Source: Citrus sinensis
Taxonomy: Eukaryota; Streptophyta; Magnoliopsida; Sapindales; Rutaceae
Direction of reading: 5' to 3'
Assembly: GCF_022201045.2 (NCBI RefSeq)
Contig: NC_068562.1
Span: forward strand, 11,469,001-11,533,000
DNA length: 64,000 nt
A model generated the notes under the pieces. It saw nothing but the letters and a program-made list of their open reading frames with translations, did no database searches and was not told the origin of the DNA. Below are positions 49,995 through 61,429 of the stretch, in pieces. Within the stretch, counting starts at the first letter, position 1. Every line of letters starts with the position of its first letter. The position numbers and the translations under genes are program-made.

Positions 49995-50491
49995 ATATAT
50001 ATATCTATATATATGTGTGTGTGTATATAGATATATACATGCATATATATATATATAGTCAATGGATTTATATTCTCTGGTCAGCCACATTGCTTTCTCA
50101 GTTACCAATGTGATGACGAGTTAAAAATTAATTTATGCGTCACCAAGATTTCAAACAGCTTCATATTATTAGGTAATAAATTAATGAGAAATAACATCTG
50201 TTGATACAAAATTACTGTTGTTGGTTAATGTTTAAACATTCTAATATAAGGCTCCCAGCCAGAAAGAAATCTCAAATAAGAAATTAAATTTCTATGGGAT
50301 TGCTGATCAGTACCTTTAAACGGTTTCATAACAAATTGTCATCAGTTTCACATACTGATCCAGCAATTTCATACATTCCAATCAGAAATTACAATAAGAA
50401 GTTACAACCGGGGTCTGAAGAGAAACAATGTTGTATCTAAGCAAGATCTTTAGTGCTGTGAAAAGAGTGGCTTTGCTATTGAGCTATCAGT
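49995..50491. other. 3' flank of the LOLITA gene with microsatellite
   Basis: (TA)n/(TG)n repeat at 49994-50057, otherwise nothing recognised before the stop codon at 50492. Confidence 0.4.
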
Positions 50492-53152
50492 TTAGAACTC
50501 ATTCGGAGGCTTGAGTCTTACAAGTCTTCTGATTCGGTCTTTCTCTGTGTTCTCCAGCAATCCCTTCAAAATATTGTGAGAGATAAAATGTCAAGGACGC
50601 ATCCGCATTAAATCACGCAACATGACATGCAGAAAGTTCTAGAAGCGAAAAGAATAGCAGCCTCCAGAAGATGGCCATAAAATGTAGTGATCGTAAACTG
50701 AGGTCTTTAACTGTGTTTTTTTCTTATGAATACAGGCAATGCTACAGAATGTTCAGAATTACTATCAAAAAGCCTTGACCACCATGCCCATCAAATGAAG
50801 CCTTAGTAGTGTATGAGAGAGTCTGTCCAAATATAAATTATTTTCACCACATGCTAATGACAACAAAGATATACAAATTATTCGATAATATCTATGATGA
50901 TGTCCATGAAACAAAAACAGATGCATACTTGCGGGCATTGGCAGTATAGGATGAGCAAACCAGTCAAACACAAGGAAAATTCCAGATTTCTCATCAATTT
51001 TATCATATATCAAAATAGTTAGATTCATCAACTCACCTTCCAAACTATTTCATCTAAGCACAAACATATCTTTCCGTATTTATCCAGGAAAAGGCGCTCA
51101 GTCGGAATCTTTCCACATGCATCCTTGACAGCTGAAGTAATAGCAAATATCACTTCTGCCACTACAAGAAAACAGGTGGGTAAAAATTAGGTGATAAATC
51201 AAGTATTAAGACCTTGGGGACCTCAAAATCAATGCAATTCAACATGCACTGCATTGCACTCATAATGTAACTGATGTACACTATAGTTAAGCACTCTAAG
51301 CAGTCTTAAAACTAATTACAGAGTTGAACCACTGAAAGAAAGCATGTAAAGACAGTATTAAGTATCAACATGTCACTGCTAATTGTAAATCATTCAAACT
51401 TGAAGATTTAGAGAGGACCAAAAAGATGCATAACTCGAGACAAATATGCCTTGCATGTTTGGCATCAACAGGTTTAATGATTTCTTCCTAACCTAGCATG
51501 AATGCATCCGACTCGTTGCCCGGAGCCTTTATTTGAGCATTATACAAGTGCGCAAGGATCCTTCAGGCCATGGCCACACCAAAACTATAAGATAAAGACT
51601 CATCACATGCTTAAAGAAAAATAAAAATATACTTACACGCAAGTTCATCATATTCATCCTTGCCTACAACAAAGATGCTGACATCACCAAGAACTGTGTA
51701 GACAATATAGACTGACCTGATGAAAAGACAAAGTAATTTCAATTATAACTAACATCCCAGAGATGGTAAAATAACTTCAAGCAGAAATGAAAAAAAAGAG
51801 TAAAATCACAATGTGCCTCGTAAATGCGCAATGGTGGACTAAAGGTTGTTTTGTAAACAACCAATCCTTTAACTAATGGATGCTCTACAGAGTAAAGGGG
51901 TGTTCATACTTGTGGCTGGCAACGAGAAGCTCTTCATTTTTGACACCTTTAAGATTATCTGCACCTAGTTTAACTAAGAATGATCGCCAATGTAACCGTT
52001 CCTCCGCCGGAACTCCATTAAACCTGCAAAAAGAGATTGGTCTTCAAACCACTACTTGCATTGTGCTTAAAGCAAGAAACTACCTGTCACCTCACAAAGG
52101 AGACCAAATCAATGGAAACCTGATTTTCTGCAGAACACCAAGAAAGCAACCTTAAAAACTAACAACTAATTTCCTGACAAAGAGATAGATACTCTGACCC
52201 ACAGTCCCGCACAGATCTCTATATAACACTGGTTCACATACACTATAACAATGTTTCGCACAACAATGGTTCAAATATAGAGCCCAAAAGGCCATCATGG
52301 AACCAGGCTAACAGAACTTTCCGACAGATGTTGGTAGCCAACTACTGTATAGCCACACACAATCAAGAACAAGAACATTAACTGACCACATGATAGACAC
52401 CACTCTGTCTCCATCCCAAAACCATGTTACATTTCAACCATGGTATGATCCCACCTACATTGACAATAACGAAAAACATGTTTCACCACTAAAGAGAATT
52501 CCTTTTCCATCTCAAAACCTGGAAATGGGGACAGCTTGGATATTAAACCAAAAGACAATTGTAATATTAAACTCCGTATCCCAATTGTCAAAAACTCATA
52601 TACCTAACCTGTAGGTGCTCCTACACAAACTAAAAAATAAACATAATTGCAAGCCTACATCCATCAAGCGACCTTCAGCCCAAAAAATTCATTTTCAACT
52701 ATTACACTTCTAACAACTTATTATAGCAATTGGGTATATCTATAGTTCTTATTTCTTTTGTACAACTAATATCAACACTATTTACAAAATCGAAGTTATT
52801 CAATTTTTTTCCTTTTTTCAAATTATTTATGTCTTAACAACTACTATAAGAGGGAAAAAAAAACATATTTTAATAAGATAAAGTGAACTCATTTGATTGA
52901 AATGATTGATTTCAAGAAAATTCCAAAAACCCCATTTGAGATCTAACTCGATATCAAATAAGTAAAACAATTAATCAACAAAACCGCAAAAGGGTATTAT
53001 AAAATAACAATTTAAGTGAAAAAAATCGCAGTAAATATATATGATCTGATCATTTAACCCCAAAATAAAAAAAAAACTGACGTGCGGATCTGTACTTACC
53101 TTTCAACGAGGATGTTGCCTTCAGAGTTTGCGAACAACACTGCCAGTATCAT
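50492..53152 (-). CDS. LOLITA: TPLATE complex small subunit LOLITA (sigma-adaptin-like)
   Basis: 147 aa in five exons: 53152-53100, 52023-51910, 51716-51637, 51161-51037, 50563-50492 (GT-AG, phases agree). Longin/sigma-adaptin fold: MILAVLFANSEGNILVERF, GVPAEERLHWRSFLVKLGAD, SVYIVYTVLGDVSIFVVGKD, EYDELALAEVIFAITSAVKD, CGKIPTERLFLDKYGKICLC, then GLLENTEKDRIRRLVRLKPP. I recognise this as the plant LOLITA subunit of the TPLATE/TSET endocytic adaptor complex at the plasma membrane, rather than AP sigma or coatomer zeta. Length is normal for the family. Intron 1 is 1,076 bp and carries no recognised gene. No lesion seen. Confidence 0.88.
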
Positions 53153-53539
53153 TTTCGAAAATTGAATCTTTCTTTTTCTTTTTATTTTTCTGCCGTGAAA
53201 TTATATGGAGAGAAATTGAACGTCGTTTTTTTAATGCGATGTCCGTAGGAGTTTCAGGCTTTCGGGTAAGAACTGGACTCGGTTCGGTCGGATCTAACGG
53301 GCCGGGTTCGATTGCATAAAATCATTCAAGCAATTGCCTGGATATACCCAATTCCCTCCGAAATACCCCATATATGCCATAAATTATAAAACTCTTTAGT
53401 CTTACACATGTATACTTAAAAAAATCAGGAAAAATACAAAAATAACCTCAAATAAATCCTCACAAAACTAAACTCATATCCTCAAAATTCAGTAAATAGT
53501 CTAGAATACTTGACTTCAACCGAACCATGCACAATTAGT

Positions 53540-53870
53540 AATTTAACCTAAATTCTCAACTTTTTTCATGTGAGTCGGGTAAATAGTCGAGGATACTCGA
53601 CTTTAATTGAAATAAAAAATTATCTGGAAAACTCTCGACTTTTTCATATAAGTCAGGTAAATAGTCGAGGATACTCAACTTTAATTGAAATAAAAAATTA
53701 TTTGGAGATTTCTCAACTTTTTCATGTAAGTTGAGTAAAAAGTCGAGGATACTGAACCTTAATTTAACCTTACCCAATATTTATTCAGTAAAAATTCTTG
53801 ACTTTTTATGGAAGTTTGGTAACTAGTTCAGAATACTTGACTTTTCATTGGAATCAGATGGATTTTTTTT
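53540..53870. repeat. 78-bp minisatellite, about 3 good copies plus diverged ones
   Basis: The block GTCGAGGATACT recurs at 53586, 53664 and 53742, spacing 78 each time, with CTCAACTTTTTCATGTAAGT and TTTAATTGAAATAAAAAATT in each unit. Because 78 is a multiple of three, one frame stays open on the minus strand (53556-53777) and gives a 26-residue repeat; I regard that as a by-product, not a gene. Confidence 0.8.
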
Positions 53871-53986
53871 CAATCCGAATTATCCGAAATCCGATTGGAT
53901 TCATCTGAATCCGAAAATTGCCCACCCCTAGGTAGGAATGTATGTATATTCTTTCTTTTTCATTGAATTTGTGAAGTGATTGTTTA

Positions 53987-55198
53987 GGGACTGCTCGGTA
54001 CCCTAGGCTTGTTTGCATTTTTTATTTGAGAATATAGTTGTAATACATGTTTGGTTCGGTGGATTGAATTCAAAAAATAAATTATAAAACAGATAATTCA
54101 AGGCTTGTTCAATATTGTTTCTGAATTAGTGTTTTTTAAAACAAAATTAAAAATAAAATAGTGTTTTGCAGTTACTGTATGTGTCTGATATTATTCTCAG
54201 TAGCATGTATTTTAAAATTAAAAATAGTAATATGTATTCAGTAAACATAATTGACAAGAATAAAAATAGTAAATATATGTTTGGTAGTATTATTTTCAAA
54301 AATATTTTTACTAAATATTTAAGCCATATTTATAATTAAAAAATAATTATTTACTAATACATTTTTTTAAATCCAATAAATAAGTTTAATTAATATTAAA
54401 CATGAAATGTTCCAAGTTTAATTAATATAAAACATGAAATATTTGATTCATTGCTCTACACACGCACGAACTGGCCATCACTACACTGACCAAACGCAAC
54501 AAAAGTACATGTAAAAGAATGAAAAGAAAAAAAAAAAAACTGAAGTAACAATACATAGCAAGTTAGCAACCCCATGTAGTGGGCTTCAGTTCAGCTTAGC
54601 CTTCAAAATCAGTTCTGATCCACTGCCGACGCTTGCTCTTCGTCTTCTCATCGAATTCTTTGGCTTTAATCTCATCAATCTTGGCTGTACTTGCCATGGA
54701 TTCCTCTTGCACTTGAGCAGCAACGGTCGATCCACTACCAGCGGAAGTAGCAGCAACTATCCTCAGTGTAGCAGCAGCAGTCTATCCACCACCAGCTGAA
54801 GCAGAGCAAGACGCAGCACCACCACTAGCAGTAGTTGAGACGGTGCTGAGATGCAACAGCGGCAACCGATTTTGCTTGAAGAACTATGACGGAAAGAAAG
54901 GCTGTGACAGTGAATTGTGGTTGATGAAGAAGAGTATCTACGGAAAGAGACAGTTGTAAATTTAGATTTGAGATAAAAAGAGTGAATTGTGGTTGAATCA
55001 AGTTTGTTTTGTAATTTATTCTGTAATTTGGTTTCAGATTCATTGAGAACGTGTTTTATCTATTTTATAACTATAACGTAAAATTTGAATTATCTGTTTT
55101 ATAGTTTTTTTTTAATTCAGTCCACCAAACGTGCATTACATATGTATTCTCAAAACAAAAATGAACACAAGCCTTTAAAAACGGTACCGAACAGGCCC
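53987..55198 (-). mobile_element. Inverted-repeat element, arm A of an inverted pair
   Basis: Ends GGGACTGCTCGGTACC and, on the other strand, GGGCCTGTTCGGTACC; terminal inverted repeats of about 105-115 bp both run to ATAAAACAGATAATTCAA. The interior (54093-55088) is the inverted homologue of 55201-56043. On the minus strand an open stretch 54781-54596 ends in QEESMASTAKIDEIKAKEF...DFEG-stop. Class not certain (hAT- or Harbinger-like termini); TSD ambiguous. Confidence 0.7.
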
Positions 55199-55200
55199 TG

Positions 55201-56043
55201 ATTTTTACTTTATAGTTATAAAACTGAGGACAAGTTTAGTGAATCCGAAACCAAATTACAAAATAAATTACAAAACAATCTTGATTCAACCACAATGCAT
55301 TCTCTTTATCCCCGATCTAAGTTTACAGCCATCTCTCTCCGCGGATACTCATCTTCTTCAACCATAATTCACCGTTATAGATTCTCTCTCTGTCACTGTT
55401 CTTCAAGCAAAATCAGTTGCTGCCGCTGTGTACTCGGCTCTGTCTGAACTGCAGGTGGTGGTGGATCGACTGCTACTGCTGCACTAAGGATCACTGTTGC
55501 TGCTTCCACTGGTGATGGATCGACTACTGCTGCTCAAGTGCAAGAGGAATCCATGGCAATTGCAGCCAAGATTGATGAGATTAAAGCCAAAGAATTCGAT
55601 GAGAAGATGAAAAGCAAGTATGAGCAGTGGGTCAAAACCGATTTTAAAGGCTGAGATGAGCTGAAGCCCTCTACCTGGTGTTATGTATTGTTACTTCAGT
55701 TTATTTTTTATTACTTTTATATGTACTTTTGTTGTGTTTGGTCGCTGTAGAGATGGCCAGTCCATGTGTGCGTAGAGCTATATTTCATGTTTTATATTAA
55801 TTAAATTAAATTATTAGATTTTAAAAAATTTATTAGTTAAATAATTACTTTTTAATTATAACTATGGCTTAAATATCTAGTGAAAATATTTTTAAAATTA
55901 GTACTACCGAACATATATTATTTTTTTAAATTTTAAAATATACGATAATAAATGTATACTTAAATTCGAAATACAACAATTGCAAAATATTATTTTTATT
56001 CTCATTTTTTAAAAAATAATTCAGAAATAATACCGAACAAGCC
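55201..56043 (+). mobile_element. Inverted-pair arm B with conserved short reading frame
   Basis: Homologous to arm A interior in opposite orientation, from TTATAGTTATAAAA (55210) to ACCGAACAAGCCC (about 56043). Lacks its own left terminal repeat. An open frame 55448-55654 (68 codons and stop) is Ala/Ser/Thr/Gly-rich and then AAQVQEESMAIAAKIDEIKA...KEFDEKMKSKYEQWVKTDFK. The same frame and stop position are kept in arm A. The product is not recognised; it may be a captured host-gene 3' end or a transposon-encoded tail. Confidence 0.6.
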
Positions 56044-58118
56044 CTTACCTTTCCAAAATAAAAATTAAGCGATTGTTTGACTTTACTTCCAACCCAAAAA
56101 AAAAAAAATTACTATTTATTCTTTTATTCATGCATTAACTAAAAACTAATAAAATTCTTCCCAATCGGATTCAGATGAGCCTCTGAGTTATTTTAGAGAA
56201 ATTAACATTTTTATTTTGTTGAGTCTGACATGAAATTGTGAAAAATAAATGACATGTAAAGTAGATATTAACAAAAATCAGGACATTTAATATAATTTTT
56301 AAAAATATATCAATTAATTGATAATTGACTTGAACCCCCATTGGGTCAATTATGCTAAAAAGATACCGAACGTCCAATTTTGGTATATTTTTTAGCATTC
56401 TCTATTTTTTTGTAAATAATAAAAATTATAAGTGTAAAAAAATTTACATTTTACACAATAAATCCCAATTAAAAAATAATAATTTTAAAATATTAAAAAT
56501 TTTATTTGGCATCTTCTTCCGTCCATATTGTTTTCTGTAGATAATAAAAACTAAAGTTTCAATAATTTTACATGATAAGCTCCAATTAAAATATAATAAT
56601 TTTAAAATTCTAAAAAACATATTCTCTCTCTATCTCCTTCTCAATCAATCTGTCATACTCTAAATCTCAATTTATTCACTAACAAACATATAATTCTTCT
56701 AAATTATCAAAAAATTATCTTTTAATCATATAAATTAGATCATTTTCTTGAACATAAAATCTGAAAAAAAAAAAATAATGCTTGCATTCTCTTAAAAGAA
56801 ATCTATTGTATTTATATTTTCTTCTTTACTATTGTATTAAGAAAAGAGTTGCATATTACTTTCCATAACAAAATCTAAACAATTAGGGTCTACTAAATGT
56901 GGTTAAATATGTTGGGATAACTGTAGTCTCCGTGTAGTGTTTGACATAAATAAGTAAACAAAAAATAATACAATTTGGGCCTACTAAATTATCATGTGAT
57001 ACTAATGTTTTTTACCCCAAGGAGACCCCTAGGATAAGTTTTTCAAACTAAATTTTTATCTTGTATTGTCTATCTTATATTAACAACAAAAGATACAAGG
57101 ATTATTAATTATGTTAGAGTTACATTAAAAGCCCTGAAAATTAGTAAATCTTATTTTTTTTAAAGGTAATTCTCTCATAATCTATAAATTTAATAACATA
57201 AACAACACAAAATAAAAGGATTACGTTAGAGTTACATTAGAAGCCCTAAACACTAGTTAATCTTAATTTTTTGGAAAGGTAGTTCTCTCATTATCTATAA
57301 ATTTAAGTTATTATTCATTTTTTACAATTTTAAATTTAAGTTTCATTCTTTACAATTTTAAATTTAAGTAATAGAATAAATATTATACAATTTATTTGTT
57401 TTCACATGAAAAAAATAATTGAGAGAATTTTTTTTCCAAATATTATCTCAACATCAGATATGTGATAAAATATAAGTAATTTTACATAATTTCAAATTTA
57501 CATAAAGAAATTTATTATTTTAAAAATATTATTTAATGAAATTTAAATGAGTATTGACGCATTTATTTAATATTTATTTATTTATTATTTTAATATTGTT
57601 AAAATTTATATAAATCTTACCTAATCATGTGTTACACTAAACACAAGATAATGTTATTGTAATCCGATTAGTATTTTAAGTAAATGGGTGTAAAGAGCAT
57701 TTTAGCAAGTTAAAATAATCCATTCATATTTTAATATTTAAATATATTCATTTACTAAATTACCCTCAACTAAGATAAAGATAATAAAATATTTTAATAG
57801 ACTTTTGTGCCAAAGCTTTGAAACCTAATCTTTCCTTATTTTTTTTAGAAAACAATAGGGGCTGCAACATTAATAACCAAGTAATTACATCCTTGTTATT
57901 TAAATAGTTTTTGCAACTCTCGGGTTGAATCTAATGCTTAGATCACACTAAGAAAAAAAATGGGGTGTGAAATTACGATTGCATGCTAGCTGGACCCAAA
58001 AAGGATATGCCATTATTCTTATTCTTAAAATAAATTCCCATTATGACAATAAAAATGTGAATCACATTCAAGCACGTATAAAGGTTTCATGTTAGCAAGA
58101 AGTTGTTCTAGAGTGCTA
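56044..58118. other. AT-rich intergenic DNA
   Basis: No gene. Direct duplications: about 56400-56475 / 56527-56610 (TAATAATTTTAAAAT context) and 57097-57180 / 57218-57300 (GTTAGAGTTACATTA(A/G)AAGCC), period about 120 in the second. Rest shows nothing recognised. Confidence 0.45.
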
Positions 58119-58126
58119 GGTTGTAC

Positions 58127-59084
58127 TAGGGATGACAATAGGGCAGATATGAGTTGGATCTACTCTGCTCCAGATCCAGATCCATAATAAAAATTAAGAT
58201 CCGTATCTACTCCAAATCCCTCATGAATCCATATTTTTCGCTCAATATCCAGATCCAAAAAAAAGAAATAAATATCTATATCTGCTCCAAATTCGAAAAA
58301 CAATTAAAATTCAAATATGTTCTATATCCGTCATGAATTTTAAAACTCAACAATAAAAAAGTTATAATTTGTTAGAATGAAAATTGAAGGCTAAAATGTA
58401 TTGATAACAAATAAATTATATAATATTTCTCAAAAATATAATAAATATTGTAACTTATACTTTTACACCAAAACAACAAATAAGAAAGATAATAAAATAT
58501 CATTCAAAAGTAATTGCAAGAGTAAGATCAATCCAATATTCTATTATCTCCTCCATAATTTTAATATCCACGACACACTTACCCTCATTCCTACAACATT
58601 AGATAATGACATATAAATTAAATATGATTTATATTCAGTGTTTTATTATTTTTATTATGATCATATTTGACTAAATATATAAATAACTATATTTCTTAAA
58701 AATTATTTGGCCAATATAATAAAATAAATTGCTAGGTTGTATTACTTGGCTCGCAATTTTAATATTGCATGAACATGCTTTGGGGCTGGCCGGCCTTTAA
58801 ATTTACAAAACGAACTTTTAAGTTTTAAGAGTTTAAATATATGGTAAATACCACTAATGTGCTGTGAATAAAATTTATTATCATTATAATTCCACAATTG
58901 TTAAGAAACTTTTAAAATAAAATAAAATTAAAAGATGGGTGGATATGGATATGGATTTAGATATTAAGATAGATCCAGACCTACTCTAGATCCGCCTTAG
59001 ATCCGCACATTGATATCCAAATCTGATCCGATTGAATTTAGATCACGTGGATCTTGGGTAAGATCTAATCCATTGTCATCCCTA
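58127..59084 (-). mobile_element. hAT-type non-autonomous transposon, copy 2
   Basis: Ends TAGGGATGACAATAGGG and, on the other strand, TAGGGATGACAATGG; exact 8-bp TSD GGTTGTAC at 58119-58126 and 59085-59092. Dense GATCC/GGATC motifs near both ends. Inverted relative to copy 1 (38022-39948) and lacking the nested MITE, so it preserves the pre-insertion sequence at 58188-58196. 958 bp, no transposase text. Confidence 0.9.
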
Positions 59085-59108
59085 GGTTGTACCTCATAAC
59101 TTTGCACA

Positions 59109-59228
59109 TGACGAGCTCTAATTAGATGGTTGTGGGCCCCACAAAAATCTCCCACGCAACTTCACGCATTAGAACACTGTTCCAAGTTAACATAAATACA
59201 GAGCTACAACCTACAAGTACTCATCGCA
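59109..59228. repeat. 120-bp direct repeat, left copy
   Basis: TGACGAGCTCTAATTAGATG ... ACAAGTACTCATCGCA. Nearly identical to 61198-61318, differing by a few substitutions and small indels (AAAAATCTCCCAC / AATAAAACTCCCGC). Confidence 0.9.
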
Positions 59229-60078
59229 GTATTGTTTGCAACAGATTTTGGGGTCAATGAATAAAAAACTACAAAACCAATCCAAGAGCAATAAATTTAT
59301 ATTTTTGTCGGGGAGCGGGGTACCTCGCTTGTTCGGCACGTGCGGGCTGTTTAGGTTTTTTGTGGATGGGAGGAGGATTGTGATGACGGTGGATATGGAG
59401 GGGGTCTGACTTTAGGTGCGGAGGGCTGGTGAAACTCGCCTTAAACCTGCGAAACAACCAAAAAAGAGGTCAGAGGTGGAGCCGGGGGTGGCCGGTGACC
59501 ACACTTCGACGCTCAAGTCAGAGTTGGATTATCTCAGGTTAGAGAGCTTGCAAGCTCTCGGTAATGGAGGTTTTGAGGTTGAAGAAATCCTCGTTTTTCG
59601 TGGTGAGTCTGTTCACTCACTTGATAAAAATCAAACCTGAGTATTTATATGGTGTACCCCGGTCGCCGTGCCACCTGGCGCTATTTTAGTGGCGTTCCCT
59701 GCTGTCATGTCAGGAATATTCTTATTTTCATGCGTATGACAGCTTAGACGTTTCAAAAATATGCGTGGAGAGCAAGTTTGTGGCGTATTCACGTGCTGGG
59801 CGTAGTGAAGTGGTCCTGCATACCTCTGCAATTTCGTTGTAATTTTACAGGCGTAGCAAGAAAAGCTGGTGCTCCCAACAGTCACAATATCAAACTTTTG
59901 GCGAATTTACTGGCGTGACAGGCGGTTGTCTCCTCTTTTGCGACACGAGATTTTCTCATCGATTCCTTATTTTTTGACACTTTTTCAGCCGATCTTTTTG
60001 AGATTTGGAGCCCATATATCTCTTGATATTTTACGAAAATTTTTCCTCACCTTTTTGTCCTTGCTCGTTGTACCCCAG

Positions 60079-60463
60079 GTATCGAGTTTTGTGGGGTAGG
60101 TCGGGTACCACGGGTACTGAGTTTATAGTGTAGGTCGAGTATCTCGAGTACCGAACTAATGGTGTCGGTCGAGTATCTCGAGTACCGAGCTAATGGTGTC
60201 GGTCGAGTATCTCGAGTACCGAGCTAATGGTGTCGGTCGAGTACCTCGGGTACCGAGTTTATAGTTTAGGCCGGGTATCTCGAGCACTGAGTTTATAGTA
60301 TAGGTCGGGTACCTCGAGTATTGAGTTTATAGTGTAGGTCGGGTATCTCGGGTACTGAGTTCATAATGTAGGTCGGGTATCTCGAGTACCGAGTTTATAG
60401 TGTAGGTCTGGTATCTCGAGTATCCCGGGTATCGAATTTTATGGGGTAGGTTGGGTACCCCGG
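60079..60463. repeat. 34-bp minisatellite, about 11 copies
   Basis: Unit close to GGTCGGGTATCTCGAGTACC followed by GAGTTTATAGTGTA, period 34. The second half varies between GAGTTTATAGTGTA and GAGCTAATGGTGTC, giving two subfamilies in blocks. Contains CTCGAG and GGTACC palindromes. No unique spacers between units, so not a CRISPR array. Confidence 0.9.
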
Positions 60464-60496
60464 AGGATAATTAATAATTACATAACCTTTGCATCA

Positions 60497-60616
60497 ACAC
60501 GTGGCGCTTCATTTTCAATACTCTATTTATCCCCAAACAACATCCTCCTAATTTCTTTTTGGTGAATGTAATTGAGGTAAAATAAACTCATAGAAGAATT
60601 GTGAACGACACGTGGC
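60497..60616 (+). promoter_or_regulatory. Pair of ABRE elements
   Basis: ACACGTGGC at 60497-60505 and 60608-60616, both followed by G, 111 bp apart. This is a perfect ABRE core for bZIP (ABF/ABI5-type) factors. A CTTATAAATAG TATA-like box follows at about 60997. No downstream gene is identified. Confidence 0.55.
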
Positions 60617-61197
60617 GATGTTCAACTCTTCCTCTCATTGGATTGGATAAAAAGAGGTACCTCGTCTACCACCCTTTGGTTGACTATGTGAATTCCCAAC
60701 ATTAGAGAATATCTTGACATTTTTTATCTTCTTTCTTTCTCCTTTATTATTATTATTTTTCGTTTTAGCCCAATGAACGGAGGCTCCTTGAATGGCTCGG
60801 GTACCACTCCTTCAATGAGGTGTACTCAGTCTCTTCACTTTTTGGGGTGTGAACTAGTTCATCCAAAAACTCAAATATTATTTCCTCTCTTACTCAGTAA
60901 AAGTGCTTGTGTAAATGGACCAAGCTGGAAAATAGCAGCTCCAGGGGGCACACCGAGAACCCCAAAAAGAAAGATGGACTCCCTCTTCTCTATGCCTTAT
61001 AAATAGCTATTAAATTTGGATAAGTTGGAGAGGGCGGAGCTGATTGATCAAAATTTTTCATTTGCTTATGGGGACGAACCACCAAGTATGTGTAGAGGGT
61101 GATGTAGGGGCACCCCACCATCACCCATATTTTGTTTTCTAGTAATTGGCAAGTATAGATCGCTCCGGTGAGTACTTCAATGCCTTTCTTGGCCGCA

Positions 61198-61318
61198 TGA
61201 CGAGCTCTAATTAGATGGTTGTGGGCCCCACAATAAAACTCCCGCGCAACTTCACGCATTAGAACACTGTTCCAAGTTAACATAAATACATAGCTACAAC
61301 CTACAAGTACTCATCGCA
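61198..61318. repeat. 120-bp direct repeat, right copy
   Basis: Partner of 59109-59228; together they bracket a 1.97-kb segment richer in G and C than its surroundings. Confidence 0.9.
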
Positions 61319-61321
61319 TGT

Positions 61322-61420
61322 ATAACATGTGTGTCTAGCATAGCCTTAATGTGTCTTATCAACTCCATCCATAACATGTATGTCCAGCATAGCCTTAATG
61401 TGTCTTATCAACTCCATCGA
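61322..61420. repeat. 49-bp tandem duplication
   Basis: ATAACATGT(G/A)TGTC(T/C)AGCATAGCCTTAATG... in two adjacent copies starting at 61322 and 61371. Confidence 0.85.
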
Positions 61421-61429
61421 TGATGAATG

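Noticed and set aside
53556..53777. Minus-strand repeat protein with 26-residue units
   Set aside because: It is produced by the 78-bp minisatellite, with no promoter, homologue or codon signal.
60079..60463. Regular repeats of about 34 bp resembling a CRISPR array
   Set aside because: The units abut with no unique spacers and the genome is a plant; this is a minisatellite.
60990..61283. 97-codon minus-strand reading frame
   Set aside because: It runs across the boundary of the 120-bp direct repeat and resembles no family; the other repeat copy has a stop in the same frame.
59109..61318. TRIM or small LTR retrotransposon with 120-bp LTRs
   Set aside because: The repeats have TG...CA ends, but flanks (GCACA and TGTAT) do not match as a TSD and there is no primer-binding site or purine tract.
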